Shown here piece after piece: positions 44,601 to 55,724 of a stretch of 64,000 nucleotides of DNA (position 1 is its first letter; the number at the start of each line of letters is the position of its first letter). A model generated the notes under the pieces. It saw only the letters and a list, made by a program, of their open reading frames with translations, was not told the DNA's origin and made no database searches. The translations under genes and the position numbers were made by a program. Source of the stretch: Neoceratodus forsteri (lineage: Eukaryota > Chordata > Ceratodontiformes > Ceratodontidae). The stretch is from assembly GCA_016271365.2 (NCBI GenBank), contig CM057451.1:495679501-495743500 (forward strand), written 5' to 3'.

Positions 44601-45130
44601 ACCAAGAGGATCAAATATAAGTTAATTCAGGGCATAATCCTGCAACAGGTGACTAGGGGGAGGAGAGTACAACTAGGCCAAAAAATTAGGTGGGCACTAC
44701 TACTTTTATTTGGGAATAAAGTAGGAGAGCCTTCCCCATGCCCAGTCCATGACAATTAAATGCCCTCCCACTGCCAAGTATCCTGCCCACCTCCAGATCC
44801 TTTGTCATGCCCTATGACAATTACATACCCTCCCACTTCCATATATCTCACCCACCTCCTGATCCTTCCCCATGTCCTGTTTGTGACAATTAAATACCCT
44901 CTCACTGCCAAGTATTCTGCCCACCTCCTGATTCTTCCCCTGTGCCTTGTCAGTTAATCTTTTAAAGGAAGAAAACAGTTCAGCAACAACTTCTGCCCCC
45001 ACACCCTCTACCCCTTCAGTACCCACCATCCTACACCCCCCAACCCATGCTTAACTATCCAGTTTGGTGCTGCTTCTTCTGAGCTCCACCAGTAAATGAC
45101 TGACAAAAATGTATATTTGGTTAACGTTTT
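44601..45130 (+). repeat. ~66 bp tandem repeat (three units) and flank
   Basis: GACAATTAAAT or GACAATTACAT occurs at 44751, 44816 and 44885. Each is followed by ACCCTCCCACT.CCA, TATC..GCCCACCTCCTGATCC and CCCCATG. A fourth unit is at 40569-40624 beyond the LINE. From 44946 to 45130 the DNA is C/T-rich and unassigned. Confidence 0.75.
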
Positions 45131-45134
45131 TTTA

Positions 45135-45336
45135 ATTCGTTTTGAACTTTTACTCATAGCATTGTCATTTCTTAATATTTTTACCCCAGACTTTCAACGT
45201 GGCCTTTTTCTAACCCCACCTCATGCACCAGGTAGAGTAGGTGAAATTTTTCAAATCCCCCCGAAACGTGTTTTCACAGTCGCTATGCAAAATCATGTTT
45301 CAGACAGGATTTAAACATTTTCGCCTGTCTTGATCA
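45135..45336 (+). repeat. Palindromic repeat unit, left part (split by L1)
   Basis: TTTTTACCCCAGACTTTCAA, GTGGCC, CCCACCTCATGCACCAGG, ACGTGTTTTCACAGTC, GCTATGCAAAATCA and GACAGGATTTAAA match the family seen at 4.5-5.1 and 12.1-13.9 kb. The unit is cut after CCTGTCTTGATCA at 45336. Its mirrored right end resumes at 50768. Confidence 0.75.
45320..45336. repeat. L1 target-site duplication, left
   Basis: TTCGCCTGTCTTGATCA. It matches 50751-50767 at 16 of 17 positions (G versus A at the fourth). Confidence 0.9.
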
Positions 45337-45518
45337 CGTGATGCAGGCAACCTAGCAGCAGCAGGGTTACAGGATACCCAACTTCAACCTCACATCATTG
45401 GCTTTTACAACTAGATTTCTACTGGCATCTCATCAATAATACAAATTACGAAGAGAGGGCATCTCCATCATCAGATATCACCGCAACTTTCGTCACTATT
45501 GGGAGAATTTCTTCCACT

Positions 45519-46680
45519 ATGGATGCAGATATGCAGATTGCCCAGCTTAAACATACACCTCCTCCCTCACCTGAAAAGCTGCCTAAAAAAGCCAGGCATC
45601 AAGTGTGAGCCTCCAACTCCAAAAGCCTAGCATCTATACAACCAGTTCCACTTACTGAAGATCGGTTTCTACAGGAACTGTTGCCTTTCAGAGAAACATT
45701 GCTTGAAATTTCTATAGAGATTAAGTCTATTAGACATGATATGGCAGATTTAAATAAAAGAGTGGGAGACACAGAAGCCAGATCCTCTTCACTGGAATGC
45801 TGGAGAGATAAAGTAGACCCAGAAGTAACCGAGCTTTGGCAGCAAATACACAAACTGCAGTTAAAAACCAAGGATTCAGAAGGTAGGAGTAGGAGGAATA
45901 ATATTCTGATAATGGGTCTCCCTGTGACCAAGGGAGAACCCCAACATCATAGCCTTTGTCCAGAAGCTTTTGCTGAAAATAGTGGACCCTTCTCCACTCG
46001 GAAGCAACTACCAAATCGAAAGAGCTCATTGATCATTACAGCCTCGTCCCCAGCCTGGATCTCCTCCAAGACCCCTAATTTTAAAATTCCTGAGCTATTT
46101 GGAGCCAAAACATGTGGTAAATAAATTAAAAGAACTCCAAACAATATTGTGGGAAGGCACCAAACTCCATATTACACAGGATCTATCATATGACACGTGT
46201 CAGAAGTGAGCAGTTTTCCATGCCATTGTTACCAAAATCATTGCTGCAAGCATTCCTTTTAAAATGCTATATCCTGCCAAACTACAGGTCTGTCTCTGGA
46301 TCCTAGATATCCTATGACTCGCCCTCACAAGTGATGGCTTATCTAAAGATCAAGCTCCCAGAACTGTTCAGGAATGACTGAAGTCTTTGACTGCAATTAG
46401 TTCTATATGAGAATTTACTCTCTATACACAAGATTTAATGAGAGATGAGAATTCACCTACCCGCCTGCAAACTTTTCAGATAGCCAGGTCTAGGATTAAT
46501 TTGTGGATGGGCCTGATCTCATCGGTTGCAGTGCTAGATTTTCAACACAGAAGGCAGCCTGCTGCACAGTTTCATTCTCTGGGGAAGGAACTGATTAATC
46601 CGGGTGAGGGTAGGGGGCATTGTTTTTCTCCTGGGACTGAAATTGGTCTGGCTACCCTTAGCTTCCCCCTCTAATTTCCT
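45519..46680 (+). pseudogene. L1 ORF1 (RNA-binding chaperone), decayed
   Basis: The ATG at 45519 opens MDADMQIAQLKH. A TGA at 45606-45608 follows HQV, probably from CGA by loss of a CpG. The same frame continues with LTEDRFLQELLPFRETLLEI, a heptad-rich coiled coil (SIRHDMADLNKRVGDTEAR...ELWQQIHKLQLK) and SEGRSRRNNILIMGLPV, the linker into the RRM-like domain typical of L1 ORF1. The later part, in other frames, contains MLYPAKLQV (LYPAKL box, about 46270) and a C-terminal tail. The start is chosen because the peptide fits the family's acidic N-terminus before the coiled coil. Confidence 0.8.
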
Positions 46681-47754
46681 TACCCCATCAACATTGACAG
46701 GACAGGACTCCAACACTGAAGTACTGTACCAGTTTTAATTTCTTTGTTGTTTTCTAGCAATTGGTTGTAGCTGGTCAAGAGGTTTTTCTTCCTTAGTAGT
46801 TTTCTGAAGTTTCTGAAATGGGGGGGTCAGGGGATCTTATCTCCTCATCTCATGTAACCTTCCAATGTGGGATATGAAGCCTGAATCAAGGGTTATTGAT
46901 TTGCTAGACCTCCAGATACTCCCAGGAGGGATGAAATCTTGTGTATTAGGTGGAAACTTATATTTGGGTTAAGAGGAGCAGGTTCTAATCTGCCTAGGAG
47001 CATTATGAACCTCCAGAATGTTTACTTTGTTCTGAATATGTTAGTGCCTAAACATATCAAAATAATATGGTGTTAACAAGATTTATAATCCAGATGATGA
47101 TGTTGGGGGTAGAGGGGTGGGGTGCCCTGACTCGAGCAAGCTCAGGGCTAACTGCATAACAAACTAGTTTATGGGAGATTTAGCTTCTACACATTCCCTA
47201 TAAAGGGACATTGGTGGTCCTGGTATCTTTGGCTGCAGTTTTTTTACTTAGTACAGTACCACCAGACCATACCAATGTCTGTCTCCTATTTTTCTGGGAT
47301 TTGTGGCAAGGAGCTGTATGGGATAGTTTTCCTCACTGGGACCTGTTTGTCAAGAACTTTAACTGTTTCTTTTTTTCAAGGGAGACAAATGTATATAGTT
47401 GCTGGGATTATGAAGGGAGGGACAGAGGGTCTACTGCTTTATACGTATCATGGTTTCCTCTTGTTGGATTAGTCCTGCACTTCAAAAATATCATCATTTT
47501 GGAGACTGGAAACTATAACTCCTGGGCGATTGGGGTTGGGGGATGGGAAAAACGTATTGATTTGATTGCTGTACTTTGGAATGGTTTCCCCCTTCACTTA
47601 AATCATCCCTGTTATTACCAGTTTGCAAGCTTAATATTGTTTAAGGGCTCAGAAAAGGGGGAGAGGGTAGGGATTGGAGTGTGCCTTATGATTATTTCTG
47701 GTTTCATAATGATTTGTCCTCTAGAAAAATTATGTGGTTTATTATTTGGTATGG
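46681..47754 (+). other. L1 inter-ORF spacer
   Basis: About 1.07 kb between the end of ORF1 and the start of ORF2. The 231-codon open frame that crosses into ORF2 (from 47211) has no family motif until residue 182, where ORF2 begins, so its first part is probably chance. Mammalian L1s have far shorter spacers. The minus-strand L1 here has a spacer of similar length. Confidence 0.6.
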
Positions 47755-50474
47755 CTATTAACACATGTAAAATAGTGACCTGGAATGTCAGAGGAGTCAG
47801 GGAACCTACAAAGAGATATCAAGTATTGAAACATTGTGCCCTACTTAATGCAGACATAATCCTGCTACAGGAAATGCATCTGTTGACTAGAGAGGCCATT
47901 TAGTTATGCAGACTGGGGATTTCTCAAGTCTTTGTCGCTGGGGTTTCCTCATCAAGTAAAGAAGTAGTCATTTTAATCAAAAATATGATCCTATTCCAGG
48001 CTGTCTCCACAGTAACTGATCCTCATGGCAGATATATTCTCGTTAAGGTACCCTTTTGGGCACCACAGTAGTTCTAGGTTCTGTATATGGGCCACCGCGT
48101 GGCAGTCCATCATTTTTTATGGAACTTGCCAGCAAAATTGCACCATTTCTTCCAGCTCCTTAATTCTAGGATGCGATTGGAATGCCCCCCCACAGGATAT
48201 AGATAGGACCCATCAACCCTAAAGACCCCCTACTCCATCACAAAGAGCCCTACAGGACTTGATGGATACACTAGGACTTTGTGATCCAAGGTGTTTACTT
48301 AACCCATCACATCAAATGTTCTCCTTTTACACTAATGTGCACCAATCCTGGTCCAGATTTGATTATATCTTAATCAGTATCCCTTTGTTAACCAGTTTAC
48401 ATCAAACAAGCATCGAGCCTATAGTAATCTCTGATCATTCGCTGGTATGGTGGCCCTATCTCCTTCCCCTGACAGTCCCAAGGATAGATCATGGAGGCTG
48501 AATACTCAACTTTTAAAAGACAAAACTATCATCTCTAAAATTTGAACCTCCATTCAAACCTTCATAGATACTAATATAGGTATGATTCAAAGAGATGATT
48601 TATTATGGTGTACTCTCAAATGCTGTATTCATGGGAAATTCATTAAATTAGCTACCAGAAGAAAGAAAATGAGAGAAAAAGAAACCCTATCCTTATTAAC
48701 TCAAATAAGAGCGGCCAAGCTTTCTCTCTAATCCTCAAAAAACCCTGACTCCGCAACCAAGCTCTTAGATCTCAGGAATAAATATGCAGACCTATTAAGA
48801 GAAAAAGCAGAGTATGCACTGTTAAAAACTAAATCCACTTACATAGATCAGGGAGAAAAAGTGGGCAAACTCCCAGCTCACTATCCAATTATAAACTTAA
48901 TCTGAACAAATCAGAAATCTTTGCCCTAAATCATTTCACTCACAAAGCTGACTTCAATGGTTCTTACCTAAAATGATCTCCTCCTTCACTTAAGTATCTG
49001 GGCATTCACTTAACCACGGATCCTCTTTGGACCAAGAAACTCAATCTCGATGACCTAGAGACAGTCCTTCAACTTGATCTTCAAAAATGGGAATATCTTC
49101 CATTATCTCTTTGGGGACGCATAAACATAATTAAAATGAATGTCCTGCTTAGACTTTATTATCCATTACATATGCTGAACATGTGGCTCCCACTGTCTTT
49201 CTTCCAGAAGGTACACTCTCTCATCTCTGGCTTTATATGGCTACATAAACAACCCAGAAAATCATTTATTAAACTGAGTTTCCCCAAAACATCAGGGGGT
49301 CTCCGCCTCCCTAATTTTCTTCTTTATTATTGGGCGAGCCACTTCTCTAGGATCGGAAAATGATTTACGGATCCCATAGATGAAGCCTCTCCTATTTGGC
49401 TGCAAATTGAAACCCAGATCTTACAACAACATCACTTGCTTTCCCCTGCCATTTACTATATTCCCCTGAAGAAGTTGACAGACCCAATCGGACACTCCGT
49501 AATTGGGACCTCCCTGAAAGTTTTTTTCTCAATTTAGCTCCTCTTACAAATCTTCACCTCATCAAGACTTCACACAACCTCTCATCTTCAACCCCAACAT
49601 TAAGGTAGGTGGCACTCTCCTCACACACACTTGGCTACCTCCTCTACAAAATGCTAAAGTAACAGATCTCTACTCCTCCTCACCTCTTCTCTCCTTTTCC
49701 AAAATCTGACATCAATTTGGCCTAAATGCTTCTCATAATTTTAAGATCTTCCAGTTGAGACACCTAATAGTACAAGTATTTGGTACTGCTTCCCTAACAT
49801 CTAAGCTTCAACCTATATTGGAAGGCATCCATTATCTATCTTCCAAGCCACACTGCTTGTCCCTCTTTTACAACTATATCGTCTCCATTGGACACACTGA
49901 TCCTGTACCCGGTTCCAAAATCTGGTTCTCTCCTCTTCCAGGAACAGTCATTGAATGGTCAAAAGTCTGACATGATTTATATACATACATCTCCCAAGGT
50001 AAACTGCGACTTATCCTGTACCATATACTACATAACCTATATTACACGTCAGTAAAATTAGCCAGAATTGGCCACCTGCCCAACTCTAATTGCTCCAGAG
50101 GTGGTAAAGGTGAAGGAAATTTAGTACATATATTCTGGGACTGTGCTAAAATTGCCCCCTTGTGGCTGTCAATTCAATCCAAATTGGACCCAATACTTGG
50201 TCTAGGGGACCTCTTCACTGTGGAGATCAGTATCCTAGGGATTTACACCACTATCGTGATTAAAGAAAGGAAATATCACATGGCACTAATTTCCATGGTG
50301 GTAAAGAAACTAGTGCTTAAACACTGGTTGAATCAATTACCTATCTCCTATAATGAATGGCTAAATGACCTCTCAGCCTACTTTAGGATGGAGCGCTTGA
50401 TTGCTGGCTCCCATAATAATCTGGCATTGTTTGATAAAAAATGGGGCAAATGGTATGCCTTCTATCTGCCCTGA
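47755..50474 (+). pseudogene. L1 ORF2 (endonuclease, RT) lacking the RT core
   Basis: The endonuclease starts INTCKIVTWNVRGVREPTKR, then NADIILLQEMHLL (catalytic Glu kept). A stop follows at 47899. Further endonuclease pieces are LILGCDWNAPP (the GDFN counterpart, about 48165), SWSRFDYILIS and VISDHSLV (about 48430). The linker runs NKYADLLREKAEYALLKTKS to DQGEKVGKLPA near 48870. Directly after it comes YKLNLNKSEIFALN, a block that lies after the YADD box in intact L1s. About one whole RT palm is therefore deleted at roughly 48875-48890. The rest shows YLGIHL, WEYLPLSLWGRINIIKMNVL, GGLRLPNF, HIFWDC-like decay, KIAPLWLSIQSKL and the C-terminus at 50474. Many stops also occur. Confidence 0.85.
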
Positions 50475-50750
50475 GGTTATTAACATTTAATTTTTCCAGG
50501 TCCATCTCAAGATGTTTCTGTGGACCAAATATTTCTTTCAAGTATTGTACTATATGTATTGGCACACTCCAAGAGGGGTTTCGGAAGGGAGGGAGGGAGA
50601 ATTGGATGGGGGAGGGGTTTCCTTTCTCTTTTTCATCATCTTTCCATAATATTCATTAAGTGGATGGTTGCATCTATGTATCATACCTGTTATGAATGTT
50701 ACTATGTTTATAATTTAAAACCAATAAAAAAGTTGAGTTGAAAAAAAAAA

Positions 50751-50767
50751 TTCACCTGTCTTGATCA
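50751..50767. repeat. L1 target-site duplication, right
   Basis: TTCACCTGTCTTGATCA directly after the poly(A) run. Confidence 0.9.
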
Positions 50768-51560
50768 TAAGGTGAGGGTAATAAAAAGACCATGTTGAAA
50801 ATGTGTGGTCAAAATTTCAAAAACAACAACAAAATTTATGAAGCATTGTTGAAAATATTCAGTGTTGACTTATAACTTTACTATTTCTCCAGATTTTGAC
50901 CCCAGATTTCAGCATAGACTTTTTTTTACCCCCCTCATGAACAGGGCAGGTGTAATTCTTAAAATCCTCTCCAAAATATGTTCTCCCAGTCACTCTGCAA
51001 AATCACCTTTTGGACAGGATTTTAATAATTACATTGTCTTGATCATAAGGTGGGGTAATAAAAATACTATGTTGAAAATTTAGGATCAAAGTCTCAAAAA
51101 ACAACAAAGTTATGAAGAAACATTGGAATCCTTCAACATTTATTCCAGTCTTTGCTGTTGTACCAGATTGTGACTCCACATTTTCAACATGCCCATTTTG
51201 GTACCCCACGTCATCAGTATGACATGTCATTTTTTAAATCCAACTGAGAACATCTTTTCACACTTGTGTCATAAAATGATATTTTGGACAGGATTTCATA
51301 AATGACACCTGTCATGCTCAAATGGAGGTGTAATAAAAATACTATGCTGAACATTTGAGGTAAAAAAAAAATCATGAACAAGTATTGACATTTTTTAGTG
51401 TTTACTCATAACGTTGCATATTTTTACTTTTTAACCCACATTTTCAACATACTAATTTTTGCTTTTGACCTCCATTGAATGAACATGGCAGGTGTTATTA
51501 TTAAATCTCCCTACAAAATCTGTTTTCGCAGTCATTCCACAATGATATAATGACACTAGT
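50768..51560 (+). repeat. Palindromic repeat array, right part (about three more units)
   Basis: After finishing the unit split by L1 (AAGACCATGTTGAAAATG), further units start at about 50892, 51167 and 51431 with CCAGATTTCAGCAT, CCACATTTTCAACAT and CCCACATTTTCAACAT. The spacing is about 275 and 264 bp. Each has CTCATGAACAGGGCAGG, CCAGTCACTCTGCAAAATCA, GACAGGATTT and a mirrored end (ATGTTGAAAATTT). These are diverged copies of the 12.1-13.9 kb family. Confidence 0.75.
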
Positions 51561-52060
51561 AGCAGTCAAGTAATACAATGCACAGGTAAACAATGTACAG
51601 GCAGTTCAATGATGAGACAGAGAGGCAATTCAAGGTAACACAGAGTGAAATGCATGACACTAGATACAGTCAATAATACAATTGAAGATAGTAGAGGAGA
51701 GAAGAGACAAATGGGTACCTAAAAACTAAAAGACGTGTTTAAGTGCTGTCACTGACTTGTGTGCTGTAATGCCTTCTCTCTTGTTCAGCATATCAAGTAA
51801 TAGGTACACTTTTGGGTGTAACTACAGTAATTCATCATATATCTCGTCTCTTTACACTGACACTAGGTGTTTTTGCCTCCTCCACAGCCATTACTATAGA
51901 GGTGGTGACTGAGAGTGCATATTCTTACTGCTGCTATAATCAGCTGTAGTAGTGTAGAAGTCAATCAATACTTTTACGTTACTTTTATTGCTTGTACTCC
52001 CGTGCTTGTATGTACTATTACTTGTTTATATTTATCACTGTTGATTTGTTTTTCTGCATG
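51561..52060. other. Unassigned DNA
   Basis: AT-rich with no gene or family motif. ACACTAGTAGCAGTCAA and ACACTAGATACAGTCAA (about 51554 and 51657) look like a short duplication. Confidence 0.4.
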
Positions 52061-52065
52061 GAGTT

Positions 52066-52652
52066 CATAGAATCATAGAAGCTTGACAGCAGAAAAGGAC
52101 CATACCGTCCCATCTAGTCTGCCCTTTTTTTTTCCCTACACCTCCCCCTCCCTGCCAGTCCCTGACCTCCCCCGATACTCAGCCCCAAATACTTGTCTCA
52201 TGCCCTCTTGAATTCTTCCACCAATGTAGCCCCCACCATTCTGTCTGGTAGTCTGTTCCAGGGCTCCACCACCCTGTCCATGAAGAAACACCCTCTCATA
52301 TTGCCCCTGTATCTTTTTCCTTGAAGTATGAGGCTGTGCCCTCTAGTTTTGACCTCCTCCTTCCTCTTAAGTAAACCCTCTTCTCCCACATTATTGAGCC
52401 CTTTTACATATTTAGACGTTTCAATCATGTCTCCCCTTTTCCTCCTTGTCTCCAGTGTGTACAGATCCAGCTCCTTACACCCCTGCTTGTATGACTTTCT
52501 CTGCATACCCTGTACCATCTTGGTTGCCCTTCTCTGAACCCTCTCCAATGCATCTATATCCTTGTGGAGATGTGGCCTCCAGAACTGAACCCCATATTCC
52601 AGGTGTGGCCTCACCATGGCTTTGTAAAGGGGCATTATTACCACCTTCTTTC
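52066..52652 (-). mobile_element. CR1 3' part (split element, first piece)
   Basis: The 3' end shows the canonical CR1 tail ATTCTATGA on the minus strand (52066-52080). A 148-codon frame (52198-52644) carries the C-terminal domain: MPLYKAMVRPHLEYGVQFWRPHL, ALERVQRRATKMVQGM, LYTLETRRKRGDMIE and VEPWNRLPDRMVG. CR1 text stops at 52652 after ACCACCTTCTTT. It continues on the far side of the inserted LINE at 55465, so one CR1 was split. Confidence 0.85.
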
Positions 52653-52832
52653 TTCATTTCATTTCATTTTTATTAAATAGGTTACAGCATTGAATAAAAC
52701 TAATTTAAAATGGTGACCCATTGTTTAACAATAAATAATTATAGGACACAATAACATAGACAAAATACAATACATAAACACATTACAGTTCCATCTACAG
52801 TAACATACAAACAAATACCATACTTCAAACAA

Positions 52833-53255
52833 TTAGCCACAACAAGCCTTAATTTGGACTAAGAGTGTCTCCAAGAACCAAGTTTTAACAACATTTTGTG
52901 AAGGACTTTTACTATTATACAAACAAAATTTTAAAGGCAACTTATTCCACAATTTTGGGACTAGTTGGCTGAAGAAGTACTCCGAGCATTTCATTTTTGT
53001 CCTTGATATTAACAACTCTTGAGAAGCCGTATTCCTTAATGAGGAATCCATGTCCCCGAGTTCTAACCTTTCAGCCAAGTAATCCGGGATCTTTGCTGTA
53101 ATGCTTTTGTAAGCCAAACTATATTTATGGAGTTGTCTTCTCTCTGACAGAGAGATCCATCCTAATTTATGATACATCAAGCAATGGTGGGTATCCCTAG
53201 GACATTGTAAAATTAATATTGCCAAACGATTGTAAAGTATATCTAATTTATGCAA
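52833..53255 (-). pseudogene. LINE C-terminal domain (140 codons)
   Basis: Reads LDILYNRLAILILQCPRDTH, MYHKLGWISLSERRQLHKYSL, YLAERLEL and LVPKLWNKLPLKF. These are typical of the post-RT region of L2-group elements (the HxxLxWLxl...R and W..LP blocks). It ends at a stop at 52833 near the 3' end of the element. Confidence 0.78.
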
Positions 53256-53406
53256 TTTTCCATAGTTGGAATAATCATAGAGTATATCTCCATAATCAAA
53301 TAAAGGAAAAATCTGTTATTCAACAATTTTCTTTATCATATATCCACCCAAACAATTTTTATTTCGATATGATAAACCCACCCTCTTTCCCACTGATCTA
53401 ACCAAC

Positions 53407-53895
53407 TCATCCACATGTGAATTGCCAGTAGCCGAGGAGTTCAACATGACCTAAGTACTTGTAGGTCTTCACTTGGTCAAATTTTATCCCATCAGCATCG
53501 AATACAGATAGTTCAGGGCTAGCTTTAAGTTTCGTAGTGGAGCCAAATATCATACGTTTTGTCTTACTTATATTCATTTTAAGTTTCAGCTTTGTCAAGT
53601 ATTCATATAACCTATCAAAACTTAACTGTAATTTTACTTGAATCTCATCCAAAGATGAAGCAGAGGTATATACTATTGTATCATCCGCATATAATTGGTA
53701 AGCCACATAATTCACATGGCATCCAAGCTCTTGCAGATAAATCAGAAAAAGAAAAGGACCAAGTACCGAACCCTGGGGGACCCCTCGGACTACTGGCAAA
53801 GGCATGGAAACAATAGTTGACTGCATCCTTCCCTCTAAATAAGAGGTAAAGCATTTTAAAGCACCATATGAAAGCCCAATGTCCCTCAAACTCAA
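53407..53895 (-). pseudogene. LINE RT core with intact YADD (162 codons)
   Basis: Residues about 1-40: LRDIGLSYGALKCFTSYLEGR; about 34-50: VRGVPQGSVLGPFLFLIYL (motif B'); about 66-72: YQLYADDTIVY (catalytic Asp pair intact); then KLKLKMNISKTKRMIFGST and VKTYKYLGH. Reverse transcriptase of a non-LTR element. The frame begins after the DFSKAFD box, which lies in another frame (DLSKAFDKDGI-like, about 53920-53950). All visible catalytic residues are kept, and inactivation came from frameshifts. Confidence 0.85.
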
Positions 53896-55464
53896 AAATA
53901 CAATTTGATGATTCCATCCTTGTCGAAGGCCTTGGAGAGATCAACAAAGATGGTACCAGTCAAATGACCCTTATCAATAGCTTTGTTGACATCGTCCAAG
54001 ACCCTCGACACTGCAGATACTGTATCATGTGATTTGGAAAACCTGACTGATATTTATCGTATATCTCATTATAGTTCAAAAAATCAGTCAATTGTTTTGC
54101 CATGAATCTTTCCAGTAACTTAGAAACATGTGACAAAAGTGAGATAGGTCAGTAATTGGTAAACTGGCCCCGGCTCCCCCTTTAAAAATGGGGACAACCC
54201 TGGCCATTTTCCAGTCTGAGGGTATTACTTCCTCAGAAATAGACCAATTATACAAATAAGTAAGAGGGGCAGCAATCTGTAAAGCTGAAATTTTTAACAG
54301 ATAGGGAGTTAAACCATCAGAGCCACCACTTTTTGCTGTCTTTCGATCCAACAGGGCCTCAACAACCTCATATTCCTCCAACTTTTTAAATGAAAACAAA
54401 TGAGGTAAATGTGTAAGAGGTAGAAGATGTTCATTAACACTACAAGGATCAGGACCCCCCAGAGAAGTTCCCTGAGTTCACAAAATAGTAATTAAACCCA
54501 TCTGCAAGAGACTCCTTTCCCACATAACCTGAGATGTCAATATTATTAGTATCACCCTGTTTATGATAGCCATTTATCTCTTTAATTATGTCCCAAAATG
54601 TTCTAGCATTCCCAGCAGAGCTCTCTAATTTAGTGTTATAGTATATTCTTTTACTTTCTCTAACAGCGGTTACATAGGAATTCCTAAGGCTTCTATAGTG
54701 TTCCCAATCCCTTTGTAAGTTTGAATTGTGTGCCCTCACCCAGGTCTGACATTTTTTGCATCTTCAGCTTTCTCAATCAGATGAATACCATGGAGCGGAA
54801 GATTGTTTTATCTTCCTTATTTTCATCGGCATATAGTGATCTATAACCTGAATCAGCTCCATGAGGAAATAATACCATAATAATCAATTTCAGGGATCAA
54901 AGTTATTCTATCCCAATTTATTCTGCGTAAATCTTCAGTAAAGGCAAAATAATCAAACTTCCTGGTGGCTTGACAGGAAATAAGCCTAGGCTGCTTTAGA
55001 AAAAAGGTTTACCTCTAACACAATATATAATATTGTGATCACTGTTTAAAGCTTCAAAAACCCCTGCATTTGAATAGTAAAAGGGGGCACTAGTCAGAAT
55101 TAAATATAACAAGGTGAAATCAGCTGGATTTTTAATATTGACATGAGTGGGATCTTTTATCAGTTGTTCCAGGCCCAGAGAGAGTGCCATGTTTTTCATT
55201 ACTCCAGAATCGCTGAATGCAGCCAATTATCATTAAAGTCACCCATGAGTAATATTCCATGGATATCAGTAAAGGAGGAAAGTATATCTGCAAGTTGCTG
55301 CATTTTACTTTTTCCCTTCTTGGGAGGATGATAGGCACCTATGAGCAATATTGGTTTTCCCACTGGAAATTTAATTTCCAGTGCTAAATGCTCACAAGTG
55401 TCTAAACTCACATCCAGATAAATTCGGTTTAAGGAATACTTATCCAAAGCGTAAATTAAACTCT

Positions 55465-55720
55465 CCCTCCCTCCCCTTTTATTCCTATCTGCTAGTAATA
55501 CTCCTGCCTATGCATGCCAACATTCCATTGGCTTTTCCCGCTGCCCTGCTACATTGGATTCCTACCTCAAGGTTCGAGGAGTCTATGATCCCAGATGTCT
55601 CTCCTGTTCTGTTACTTTAATTTCCTCCCTACCTAGGGTGTACCCTGCTCTTCTGTTCCTACTCCCCAAATTAACTCAAATGTTTTCATTTCTAGTTATA
55701 TAGCCCTTACATGAATTTGT
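55465..55720 (-). mobile_element. CR1 C-terminal coding part (split element, second piece)
   Basis: Continues the CR1 from 52652. It is recognised by the CATGCCAACATTCCATTGGC segment and the preceding CTAGTAATACTCCTGCC, which follow directly in CR1 sequences. It ends diffusely near 55720. Confidence 0.65.
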
Positions 55721-55724
55721 CTCT

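Larger units (their letters stand above)
45337..50750 (+). mobile_element. L1-type LINE with both ends, internally deleted, inactive
   Basis: A 5.4 kb insertion bounded by a 17 bp target duplication. It has a 5' region (45337-45518), ORF1, an inter-ORF spacer of about 1.07 kb, ORF2 and a short 3' UTR. An AATAAA signal at about 50723 and a poly(A) run at 50741-50750 close it. This full set of hallmarks shows insertion by target-primed reverse transcription. It splits one unit of the palindromic repeat. The RT core is missing (see ORF2). Confidence 0.92.
52653..55462 (-). mobile_element. L2/Rex-like LINE inserted in a CR1, inactive
   Basis: Minus-strand order: endonuclease (54996-55447), linker (54449-54739), RT start (54088-54399), RT core (53407-53895), C-terminal domain (52833-53255) and a short 3' end with TTCATTT repeats (seen on the plus strand at 52653-52680). 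Endonuclease blocks: GAYHPPKKGKSKMQQL, LLMGDFNDNW (GDFN intact) and LNSDHNIIYC (SDH intact). Linker: YRSLRNSYVTAVRESKRIYYNTKL, ARTFWDIIKEINGY. The wording differs from the other L2-like copies, so it is another lineage. Several frameshifts separate the parts. Confidence 0.85.

Noticed and set aside
47211..47754. Hydrophobic 180-residue extension in front of L1 ORF2
   Set aside because: No conserved motif before INTCKIVTWNVRG. L1 ORF2 proteins start close to that block, so the extension is probably spacer sequence open by chance.
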